64,000 nucleotides of DNA from NCBI RefSeq assembly GCF_019703515.2, contig NC_059347.1, positions 25,994,501-26,058,500 of the forward strand, read 5' to 3'. Position 1 is the first letter of the stretch. Every line of letters begins with the position of its first letter. Shown here piece after piece: positions 55,422 through 64,000 of the stretch. The notes below the pieces were generated by a model. That model did no database searches. It was not told the origin of the DNA and saw only the letters and a program-made list of their open reading frames with translations. This stretch comes from Myxocyprinus asiaticus. Its lineage: Eukaryota > Chordata > Actinopteri > Cypriniformes > Catostomidae. The translations under genes were made by a program, and so were the position numbers.

Positions 55422-55815
55422 TTTTTAATTATTTTTTTTATTTTATTGCTAACTGATTAATTTTACATTTTTGATATCATTTAATATAATTATTTATTGA
55501 AAAAATATGTAGATCTGAAGATTATATTGTAATGAAGTCATTTACCATTTATATATATATACCCTAAAATTGCTTTAAATTAAAGTAACAAATGTAATTT
55601 AATTCATTAGGTGTTACGTTGGTCTAGGAAGAGTTTAATGAGCACAGAAGTCATTTAGCCATGTAATTTTGTTGCAATTATTTGGCAATAGGTCTCAGTT
55701 TCTTTTATTGATGCATTTTTTTTTTCTCTCTGTTCTCTTTCAAAATAAATGAAGTACATTAACTTTTAGTCTGCATTCGTTATTCATATGCAACTGTTTA
55801 AATAGACTTTTGTGG

Positions 55816-55900
55816 TGAGCAGGGCAGAGCCGAGTGTAGTCTGGGCAGAGCGAGGCCGGGAAGGGAGGCGGGAGTATTTAAGGAGAAGAGACAGCACCAG
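55816..55900 (+). repeat. Second partial LTR-like fragment
   Basis: It shares the GAGCAGGGCAGAGCC start and GGGAGTATTTAAGGAGAAGA core with 54995-55335, in the same orientation, about 0.8 kb away. Confidence 0.5.
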
Positions 55901-57239
55901 TAGTGATGGGAAGATCGGATCATTTTACTGACTTGGATCTTTGAGTCTCGTTCAGCAAAATGACGAATCTTCATTCAAGTCATGTCGTTCATTTGAGCAG
56001 AATTAAATTAAAATGTTACATTTTCAATAGCCAAACCCCTATTGTTTTAATTAACAAAGATTGCATCTGCACCTCAGTTGATGTATATAATGAGTGGGGA
56101 CACATTTGTTTGCATTCTTCTATGGGATTCGACTGGAAAAGAGCTCAAACTCAAACGCGGGGTTAGTTGTCACACACGTGGTTTAAACGTTTCCACACAC
56201 GCTGGTAAGACGAAACTTCATTTGTTTACTTGTTGCCATATCAACACTGCGTAGATAAAATAATAATAATAAATAAATAAAAAATAAAAAACACCAGGAA
56301 AATCCACTCTGGGAATTTGCACGAGATCACCGGTGACCAAGATGGCACAGCTCACGAACCCCCATGGCACAACAGAGCCGTGAAACACTCGATTTATATA
56401 GGAAGAAAACACACTGCATGCCGGTGCTGCACATTAACAATCAGATCACCTGGTTACCCCACACCTGAGAGCGATTAAGAGAGAGAGAGAGAGATAAACA
56501 CAAAACACACGCTCTACATACTCACAAACAATATGGCCGAGAAGGTAATCATGGGGGACATATTTCACTTTTCTATTTCCTGTAAAAGAGCGCGAGCTGC
56601 AGAAAAAACCGCTGACACTAAACAACATTGATAACAGCCAGAACAAACATTTATCATAAATTCAAAATAACACATTCCAGCGCCGGATCGGCAATCAAAA
56701 CATACACAGATCAGATGAAAACTCCAGCTCAAGAACGGGAGATGTTTAACACATGAAATGAGAAATATAATTAACTAAAGAACGTAGTTACACATACTTC
56801 ATATACATAATGTACGAAAGAGGGATCCCTTTTAAACACCACACGAAATATCATGTTATTTTGGGAATCATTCATGGAGCTTGGATGCCCTCTTTTGGAC
56901 ATTTCTTTTAACTGCCACTCATTACATATACACATTACGACAACGTTTTCTATTATTTTTACATTTCAGCTGATATTTTTATTATATTTTATTTATATAA
57001 AATTAAGACATATGTTTATTAACAATAAACTTTAAAAACCAAGCTTGCCAAATACCTCAAAACATGTGAATATGCACAAAAAGGAATGATGACGTTTAAT
57101 GCATTGCCATGGCAACAGTATTTAAGATATCAACAATCCCTTCAGAATTTTAAATCTGAAAAGTCTTGACATTATTCTAAAATATTTTGAAGCAATTCAG
57201 GTTAACAAAATAGGGATATTTCAAAGTCTGTAAAAAGTG
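55901..57239. other. Unassigned interior of composite element
   Basis: No coding signal was found. GAGAGAGAGAGAG occurs at about 56479-56493 and there are AT-rich stretches. It may be old element body. Confidence 0.45.
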
Positions 57240-58443
57240 ACACACTTCCTTCCGCCAGTTGGTGGCGCTATGGCCGTGAACCACAATAGCCACATCAATG
57301 CTGATGCTGATCCACCAATGCTGGGTGGAGCTAATAATTATAATTCTGAAAGTTGTTCAGCTTGATGAGAACTACATATGTACCAATTTTGGTGACTGTA
57401 GGTGAAAATGGGGTGCAACAGAGTCTGTCTTACATGCCCTTTTTTGAGTTTGAGTGCTTTGTTTGATATTAAAAATGTCATCAATGTTCACAAACTTGGA
57501 ATCAAATTAAAGTTTAAAACCTCAGCTTTCATCTTCTGCAGTCTATTTTGCAATTAGAACATTACAGTGAAAACATATTTTAAAATGTTAAAAGAGTGCA
57601 TTTTTAAAATATGCGCAGTGTAAGTGTCAGTACTTATGTTTCATGTTTTCTGCTTATGATCTGATCTAATGACTGAAGAATAAACAGCATGCATTTCATT
57701 GTGAGGGTCAACTGATGAAAATGCTAAAACCACATCAGATTGGTTAAGTAACATTATTACCTTATAGTTGAAGTTCTGTTACTATTTTTGCATCTGTGAT
57801 TATTTGGCAGCTTTAATCACCTGAAATGTCCGCTAATATTATGCCAAATGTTTTAACAGAAGTTTATTATACAGGACAAGCTTGTATGTATGTAAATATT
57901 GTTTGATGCTGTTTGTTAAAATAAATGTCAGCCTGCAAGGACAAACATTTGGCTCAATTTTGATGTTTTAAATTTTCAGCACGCAGAAGATATGAGACAT
58001 TTCCTTATTCCATTTTTTTACGTTAATTTATCGCTTTGCCATGGCAACACCGTTCGATATATCAAAAATCCCTTCACAATTTAGCATCATCAGTGTCTTG
58101 GCATGATGTCGCCCACATTTGGTACCTGTAACATAAAATCCCTGGGAGAAGTATATCAAATCCAAAATGGCCAACTCTTTGGGCAGAGCTTATGACTGTC
58201 AGTGCGAAAGTTGTCCGGCTTGATGAGATCTACATGTGTCCAAAGTTTAGTGACTGTAGCTCAAAAGGGATGTGCTACAGAGCCCCCCGAACATGCCCAT
58301 GTTCTAGGTGGTGCCGCACAGCCTCCCTGCATGACCCCCCCTGCAAGTTTCCCACGCCCTAATGGCCAGTGACTCTGATGTGTGTGCAAACTTTCAAGAG
58401 TTTTCACGCATGTTATGTACCCCAAAAGTACTGAAAACCTTGA

Positions 58444-58444
58444 A

Positions 58445-58482
<38 letters not shown>

Positions 58483-58499
58483 TAAAAATAATAATAATC
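58444..58499 (+). repeat. (AAT)n microsatellite
   Basis: AAT units with short A-rich interruptions. Confidence 0.95.
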
Positions 58500-59004
58500 C
58501 TTAGAAGAACAATAGGGTCTCCGCACTTTCAGTGCTTGGGCCCTTATAATAATAATGATAATCCTTAGAAGAACAGTAATGCCCGCACTTTCAGTGCTTG
58601 GGTCCTAATTTTTTTTAACCAAAAGCAATTAAAGTGGTTAAATTGTTTACAGTAAATACATTGTCTGCTGGTTTATTTTGCTACTTTTCAGTACACCACA
58701 TTAAGTATGCCACTTAGTACTCTAAGACTTTGAATATTAAAATGCAAATTAACACCTGACCAACTTGTGGATTTGCTACTGTTACAATTAAAAACTGTAG
58801 AAGGGTAAAAACATGCCAGGCAGACATTGGCATGATGTAAGCAACACAGCTACAACTAATAAAATTGATAATGGGTGTGTTAGATTTATAGTGTGCAAAT
58901 AATCAAGCATTGACAATAGTCAATCGTATTGGCGGCACCGAGGGGCCCTCAAATCAAATTCTGCTTAGGGCCTCATAAAGGCTTGGGCCAGCCCTGTCCC
59001 AGCA

Positions 59005-59749
59005 GAACAGCTCCACCAACCTCTCAATCCAATTAATTTCTTTCTTTTTTTCTTTTTTTTCTTCAGCGTTTTACAGCCAGGGGGATTCCAGGGTGGGAGG
59101 ATATGTGTTAATGTGAAGTGACTCACGTAAACCCCAAAAAGGCAGATTGTTTTTTTTTTGTTTTTTTTTATAAGAATTTTCTATGTTTATTTCACAGAAC
59201 TCCCGACCCTGACCTCACCCATCTGTGTGTTCAGTTAGCAAGCAACCTAAACCTCTCGCACTCTCAACACTCAAGCAACAAGGTCAGGCAAGGAGCACTG
59301 GTTAATGTGCCAAATGAGCGCCTCTGTGTTTTGAAGCTTAACTTTAAGGGAGGGGATTTCATGCCCAAATTACTGTGAATATCAAGTAGAATTTAGATCA
59401 ACCACGACAACTATAAATAGAAATTCTTGTCACTTTCTGGATAAGACAATTAACTCATTGACTGTGAATATGTTACACTCCCTTTCAGCCACAAATAAAC
59501 AAACCCACTTTTTGCAAATCAGAAATTAAGTTGATTGGTTAATTTAAATGCCTAAAGCAGTCATTTGTAATCATGCTATTTAGAATCCCAAACTTCTAGA
59601 CATCATACTATAATTCTGATTTGTAGCCAGTGCATTTGTTAATAGTGAGTAATGTCTGTTCCAGCAACAGTTGCCCTTTTCCAGCCTTTGCAATCAGTGT
59701 AACATTTAAAACAATGTTCAGTTGAAAGTGATGCAATTGGAACATTATG
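59005..59749. other. Unassigned interval
   Basis: T-rich tracts occur at 59040-59062 and 59149-59170. No gene was recognised. Confidence 0.5.
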
Positions 59750-59948
59750 TTAGTTCAGATAATGATGCATAAAATTGGACTGATTTGGTACTTTGGTACA
59801 TCATGTACTCACCTTCATGCCATCCCAGATGTGTATGACTTTTTTTCTTCTGCAGAACACAAATTAAGATTTTTAGAAGAATATTTCAACAAGGTCCATA
59901 CAATGCAAGTGAATGGGTGCCAAAATTTTGACACTCCAAAAAGCACAT
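59750..59948 (+). repeat. MITE fragment, same family as 11965-12203
   Basis: CATCCCAGATGTGTATGACT, TTTTTAGAAGAATATTTCAA and GTCCATACAATGCAAGTGAA match, in inverse orientation, the repeat near 12050. The unit is cut at CAAAAAGCACA, where a Gypsy LTR begins at 59949. Confidence 0.65.
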
Positions 59949-60281
59949 TGTGATAATTCTAAGTTCGTGGGCAATGGAGGAGTCAGGAGACAGCGAACAG
60001 TAGAGGTGCATCTTTATTACAAACACACATATAAACAAAAATAGGCTCTCAGTAGCCAACTCAAATATAAATGCTATCTTTTTGATATGGTGCTGCCAGA
60101 CACGCACACACCACTTCCTTCGGCTACTCTATCTCCCCCTCTGACGCTCTGGCGTGCCTTAACAGGTCTCCCTCCACCATCACTATAATGAGAGACAGGT
60201 GTTAGAATAATTAGAACCCAGGTGACGAGCCTTACAATTGTCTCGCGTACAGACACATGACCACGCCCCCCCCATGCCACA
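59949..60281 (-). repeat. Gypsy LTR, minus strand
   Basis: On the minus strand the unit starts TGTGGCATGGGG (60281) and ends AGAATTATCACA (59949). It has AATAAAGATGCACC (about 60017-60004) as a polyadenylation signal region. The length of 333 bp and TG...CA ends fit an LTR. It abuts an RNase H-gag reading upstream in coding orientation, so it is the 3' LTR. No 5' LTR was found. Confidence 0.78.
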
Positions 60282-60837
60282 TACCCCCACCGCCGATTCA
60301 GGCCAGGGCAACATCCGGCCTGCCCACTCCCCCCATTTCTGGAGAGAAAGTCAGCCACAACAATTTACGCCCCCAGTCTGTGGATCACCTCGAATTTAAA
60401 GGGCTGAAGAGCCAGATACCAACGGGTCATCCACGCATTAGTATTCTTCATGCGGTGGAGCCATTGCAGAGGAGCGTGATTGGAACAGAGGGTGAAGGCC
60501 CGCCCCAATGGATCTAAAGAGCTGACGACTCTGCTCGGGGCTACCCGTTGCTGGATGGCCTTCTTCAGATGGGGGTAGTTAAGGAGGATGGCAGTGGGAA
60601 GTTGTTGTGAAGCTAGCTGTTCCACCCCGGAGAGTAAGAGTAATAAGCGGGTCACCCACTGGTCGGGAGGCCACTTCCATACCTTCGCAGTCTTCTCAAA
60701 TAAATCAAGGAAGGCCTCCAGGTCATCATTTGGCCCCATCTTCATCAGGGCCATGGGTGGGGTGGGCTCTGGGGAGGTCGCAGCGCCAGCCCCCTCCCTG
60801 GAAATCAGCTCCGGAACACCTGCCTGTCCTCTGCTTG
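60282..60837 (-). pseudogene. Gypsy gag-RNase H chimera by internal deletion
   Basis: One frame (to 60365) reads a Gypsy gag N-terminal segment (PPMALMKMGPNDDLEAFLDL, about 60770-60700; VWKWPPDQWVTRLLLLLSGV, about 60683-60625). At about 60520 it passes without a stop into RNase H wording (FTLCSNHAPLQWLHRMKNTN, about 60495-60435). In a full element about 2-3 kb of gag, protease and RT would lie between these, so a large deletion fused them in frame. Remaining RNase H residues continue in a shifted frame to about 60320. The protein would lack RT, and no function is inferred. Confidence 0.85.
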
Positions 60838-61735
60838 TACCTAAAATGAGAGTGAATCTTGATGGACCAGATGGATGGGCCTGTGGCTGGATCACTAATG
60901 GACACAGGGCACCACTTCGGTGCCAGCAAGGTGGAGGAGGGGTACTGGAATGGGCTGCTATCATTAAGGATGAGGTAGTTGGACCTTTTTGAGTTGAAGA
61001 TGGACTGAAACTCTACTCTCAAACCTACTGCCAGTTTCTGGAAAGTACTTTCTTCAAGCAGTGGTACAAGAAGAAGTCCTAGAAGGCCATGGTCTTTATG
61101 CAGGACAATGCTCCATCTTATGCATCCAAGTACTCCACTGCTTGGCTAGCCAGCAAGGGCCTCAAAGATGCCCAAATAATGACTTGGCCCCCTTCCTCAC
61201 CTGACTTAAATCTTACTGAGAACTTGTGGGCCCTCCTCAAACGTGAGATTTACAGTGAGGGAAGACAATACACCTCTTTGAACAGCATTTGGGAGGCTGT
61301 GGTTGCTGCTTCAGTGAAAGTTGTTCGTGAACAGATCAAGAAACTGACAGACTCCATGGATAGAAGGCTCATGGCAGTTATTGAAAAGAAGGGTGGCTAT
61401 ATTGGTCACTGAATATTTTTGAAAGGCCAAAAATGTTATTTAATTGTCATTATGTGTTACTTATTTGTTGCACCTACTCTAAAAATTGAGAATAAACAAT
61501 TGACTTGGGAGAAATTCTTTTTGTAATTTAGTTGCCTAATAATTGTGCACACTAATAGTTGCTTAATAATTGTGCACACTTATATATTCCCCTGAGAAAT
61601 ACAAAACTCACTTTTTCTTTGTTAAACATTCAGGTTTGAGGTTCAATAACATTTTGGATTGACTGAGAGCATTGTGTTTGTTCAACAATAAAATTAATCC
61701 TGAGGAATACAATTTGCCTAATAATTGGGCACACA
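60838..61735 (+). mobile_element. Tc1/mariner element, 5'-truncated
   Basis: The element starts at a junction with the Gypsy relic inside the transposase and has a 3' end with TTGCCTAATAATTGGGCACA (about 61711-61730). The 3' region also carries two AATTGTGCACAC words (about 61543 and 61575). The left TIR and first catalytic Asp are missing. Confidence 0.8.
60841..61412 (+). pseudogene. Tc1/mariner transposase, truncated, DD37E-type spacing
   Basis: The reading starts in NLDGPDGWACGWITNGHRAP, the segment just after the first catalytic Asp, and has stops near 60993 and at 61079-61081. From 61089 it is open to the natural stop. Asp in FMQDNAPSYASK (61104-61106) and Glu in DLNLTENLW (61218-61220) are separated by 37 residues, one of the recognised longer spacings (DD37E) within Tc1/mariner and different from the DD34E of 49206-49313. 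The C-terminus ends EKKGGYIGH, which looks complete. Confidence 0.9.
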
Positions 61736-62590
61736 ATGTATGCTGTTACTGCCAAAACCAAAACACATTTAATTATCTTATCAGATGTTTTTGCCAAATG
61801 CATGTATTTATAAAACTGCTACCTATACCTCCAGAGTAAATTTTTCAGCGTGCGGTATTTTCTGTATTATTCATTATGCAGCAATGTCTGTGTCAGTAAT
61901 GTCAAAGAACCAATGGCTAAGCATATAATGTCACCTACATTTGAACAGCTGGTGCAACAAAAACACAACAGCTATAACCTCTTGGGTTTATAGCTGTGGG
62001 TGTGTTAGACTGAATGAATGCTAAACTTGTGTTCGATTCAACTACAAATATATAAATTCCCTATGGTTGCATAATCACATGAAGCATATTAGCAAGACCA
62101 GACTAGGAACAGCTTTATAGCAGTTTATACATTCACATTATGTGGCATGTGGATGTATACTAGGTGCATGTATTTGATAAGCTGTAAAAGCTATTAAATG
62201 CAAAATGTTAAGAGCAAAAACTGATGATGCTCACTGTCTGGATCATCATCAGTTATGAATCATGCCAAAGAAAAATCCTAAATTAATAAAAGCCAAATTA
62301 TTTCCACACATGTTGTTTTCATTTGTATAGACGTATGATTAAAGAGTTTATCTTGCTTTACTCATTTGGATAATCAGTGTTGTTTGACTCAGGCTCCTCA
62401 GGGCATTGGAAGCATCTGTTTAAATTCAACAATCATTTGTAGCAAGCATGGTCATTTTTCATGTGACAACAATGCATATACAAAACATCCACTTTATTTA
62501 GGGGAATGGGTGATAGTAGTTTGTAAGGATCAATAGTTTGAGGGTTCAATCACAAATTACTTAGACCAGTCTTGTTCTATCACCATTAAG
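61736..62590. other. Unassigned interval
   Basis: No gene or structured repeat was recognised. Confidence 0.5.
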
Positions 62591-62930
62591 GTTGGGAACC
62601 GAGAACCGGTTCTTGTTCAGAACCGGTTCCATTCTTTACAAAATACCGGAATCGTACGATCTTCGTGACTTTTGGTTCCGTTAACGGTTCTCCTGCATGC
62701 AATTTTCCGCCGATGTGGCTGGAACACCATCCTGAAATACTCTGTACAGCATAAAATACACAGCTCTACCAGTGTATTTAATTCCCGATCGAACGAGTCT
62801 CGAGCCGGCTCATTTGAATCTACAATGCGAAACATACACGCCTCTGGTATAGTTCGATTCCCGAAATAATTATTCAAAGGAGCTGGTTCATTTGAATCTA
62901 CAGTGCGAAACATACAGCGCTTCCATTTTA
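62591..62930 (+). repeat. hAT-like terminal region (GGTTGGGAACCGAGAACCGG)
   Basis: The segment starts GGTTGGGAACCGAGAACCGG, and CAGAACCGGTTCCATTC follows. CTCATTTGAATCTACAATGCG and GGTTCATTTGAATCTACAGT (about 62810 and 62886) form a direct repeat of about 78 bases. Such termini occur on widespread fish hAT-type transposons. The partner end is not certain. Confidence 0.5.
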
Positions 62931-63574
62931 TTGTCCATACACAAGTTATCTTATACTGATGTGCAAGTTATAACTCAAAATTACAGTAAATAAGAACTGT
63001 TGAAGTCTCACAAGCCTGACGTACAACATTAGGCTGCTGTGAAGTACACAGTCTAAACTGTCTCTGGAACTGTTACTGTTTATTTAATGATTATCTGTAT
63101 CTCTATTAAATCAAGCAGTGTGGTTACTGACTAGTTGTTCATATGACAATGTATAACTAAAGATACACAAGTTTTGTTATAGGTAGTGGATTTTTATACA
63201 ATTATAAATTAATTAATGAAATATACCATGACGTTTCTTGTTGTTTATTTGAAACATAGTTAGGATCTATTATTGGACTGTATTATTGGAAATGTCTCTA
63301 ATAATTCTGCAAACACACCTTTTACAAGAATTGTATTAAATTTATTTCTGATTTGGTATTTCTGCTCTGTAGAAATCTGAAATGATCTCATTATTTGGTA
63401 ACAGACGGCACAGGGTAGTAAATACAATAAGAATAGCATTTCTCATTTCCAAATAATTCTTTTAAAAAAAATTACTAAAAGAATTACTGGAATTGTTACT
63501 GGAACCGTTAAGGAACACACAGAGACACACACACATTCCTGTATAAAACAGACATGACAGATGTTAAAAAATAG
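62931..63574. other. Unassigned AT-rich interval
   Basis: Short phrases GAATTGTTACTGGAACCGTT (about 63490) echo hAT termini. No gene was seen. Confidence 0.4.
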
Positions 63575-63660
63575 TGATGGAACGATACCATTCCGATACC
63601 TGAACTATCAGTATCGGCCGGTACCGATCCCGATCCGATACCAGTGTTGTTTTTTTATTT
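63575..63660 (+). repeat. Transposon-end-like repeat (GGTACCGATCCCGATCC)
   Basis: CCATTCCGATACC, GTATCGGCCGGTACCGATCC and GATCCGATACCAGTG words resemble the sequence at 20911-20990. Confidence 0.5.
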
Positions 63661-63915
63661 ATGAGTTTAGAACATCTATAATTCACTGTGTGGAACTGAT
63701 TGGGAGTACTCTTTGTGTGAAGAAACAAAAATCTCTAACAATACATTATTTAATTATAAAACAGGAAAACAAAAAACAGCTACATAAGAGCATGTGCAAA
63801 ACTAGTCTGCAGGATGCAGCAGCAAAAATAACAGTAATTCCAGTGAAAGTCTTTTGTAGAAAAGAAGACGTTCTCTTTACACATTTTAGCTTGTATCTGG
63901 ACTTGTAAATAGTTT

Positions 63916-63920
<5 letters not shown>

Positions 63921-63969
<49 letters not shown>
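63921..63969 (+). repeat. (CT)n microsatellite
   Basis: About 24 CT units. Confidence 0.98.
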
Positions 63970-63971
<2 letters not shown>

Positions 63972-64000
63972 ATTTATTTATTTCATTTTAGTTTTATTAG

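Larger units (their letters stand above)
54160..58620. repeat. Nested element with GGGCCCAAGCAC inverted ends
   Basis: GCGATGACGGGCCCAAGCAC (to 54187) and GTGCTTGGGCCC at 58532-58543 are inverted. The right terminus, TTAGAAGAACA..GCACTTTCAGTGCTTGGG, is partly duplicated 50-60 bases on (about 58590). The right interior (about 57240-58440) holds repeated GATGAGATCTACATGTGTCC / GATGAGAACTACATATGTAC-type words. It is noncoding. Confidence 0.55.
53089..58996. mobile_element. Large hAT-like composite element
   Basis: CAGAGCCGGCC at 53089 and GGCCAGCCCTG ending at 58996 are imperfect inverted ends. They are flanked by TCCATGCA (53081-53088) and TCCCAGCA (58997-59004), a possible 8-bp target duplication with two mismatches. 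Both ends continue into G/C-rich ...GGGGGCCCCC... and ...GAGGGGCCCTC... wording in inverted relation. The 5.9-kb interior holds further repeats rather than a transposase, so much of it is probably nested insertion. Confidence 0.6.

Noticed and set aside
59118..59378. 86-residue plus-strand reading
   Set aside because: It runs through T-rich low-complexity sequence, with no domain and no homologous copy in the window.

Overview
This window looks like repeat-rich vertebrate DNA, most likely from a teleost and probably a cyprinid. The evidence is its repeat content: Ty3/Gypsy, DIRS (tyrosine-recombinase) retroelements, piggyBac, Tc1/mariner and hAT-like elements, tRNA-derived SINEs, and long (TA)n, (AAT)n and (CT)n microsatellites. 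The species call is inference. I found no convincing host gene, tRNA, rRNA or conserved exon. Essentially all protein-coding signal belongs to decayed transposable elements, so the coding entries are pseudogenes.

Layout. 1-3033: minus-strand Ty3/Gypsy relic running off the left edge. 3038-6350: piggyBac copy A, inserted at a TTAA and 3'-truncated. 6351-6562: DIRS recombinase scrap. 6568-9690: second Gypsy, plus strand. 9691-11450: composite repeat with one SINE nested in another. 12452-16000: DIRS element A (minus). 16653-18260: inverted-repeat-bounded block holding a 0.66-kb 'mini-DIRS'. 19110-21250: dispersed repeats. 21251-29016: DIRS element B (minus), with a TTAA-flanked piggyBac-like element (21574-23559) in its circle-junction region; that element itself carries a hAT-like MITE (22570-22867). 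29072-29548: piggyBac 5' fragment. 30850-36283: hAT-like element with an exact 8-bp target duplication, interrupted by piggyBac copy B (32259-36165). 36.8-45.4 kb: a domain of mini- and macrosatellite-like repeats with no transposon protein. 45.4-48.2 kb: unassigned. 48518-49723: Tc1/mariner with TIRs (DD34E). 50.4-51.1 kb: candidate MITE. 53089-58996: large hAT-like composite with several nested repeats. 59.7-61.7 kb: MITE fragment, Gypsy LTR, gag/RNase H chimera and a Tc1/mariner with DD37E spacing, joined end to end. 62.6-64 kb: further transposon ends and a (CT)n tract.

The elements do not work together as a pathway. They record successive insertions, several of which can be ordered by nesting. 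The most informative structures are: (i) the mini-DIRS, which keeps both inverted terminal repeats and a complete internal complementary region, while the two large DIRS copies seem to have lost the circle-joint sequence; (ii) the three-level nest DIRS > piggyBac-like > hAT-like MITE; (iii) the 8.6-kb composite repeat domain bracketed by minisatellites sharing a motif in opposite orientation, including an exact 95-bp dispersed duplication; (iv) two unrelated Gypsy copies whose RT active-site second Asp is replaced by Tyr. All motif readings were made by eye; no homology search was run.
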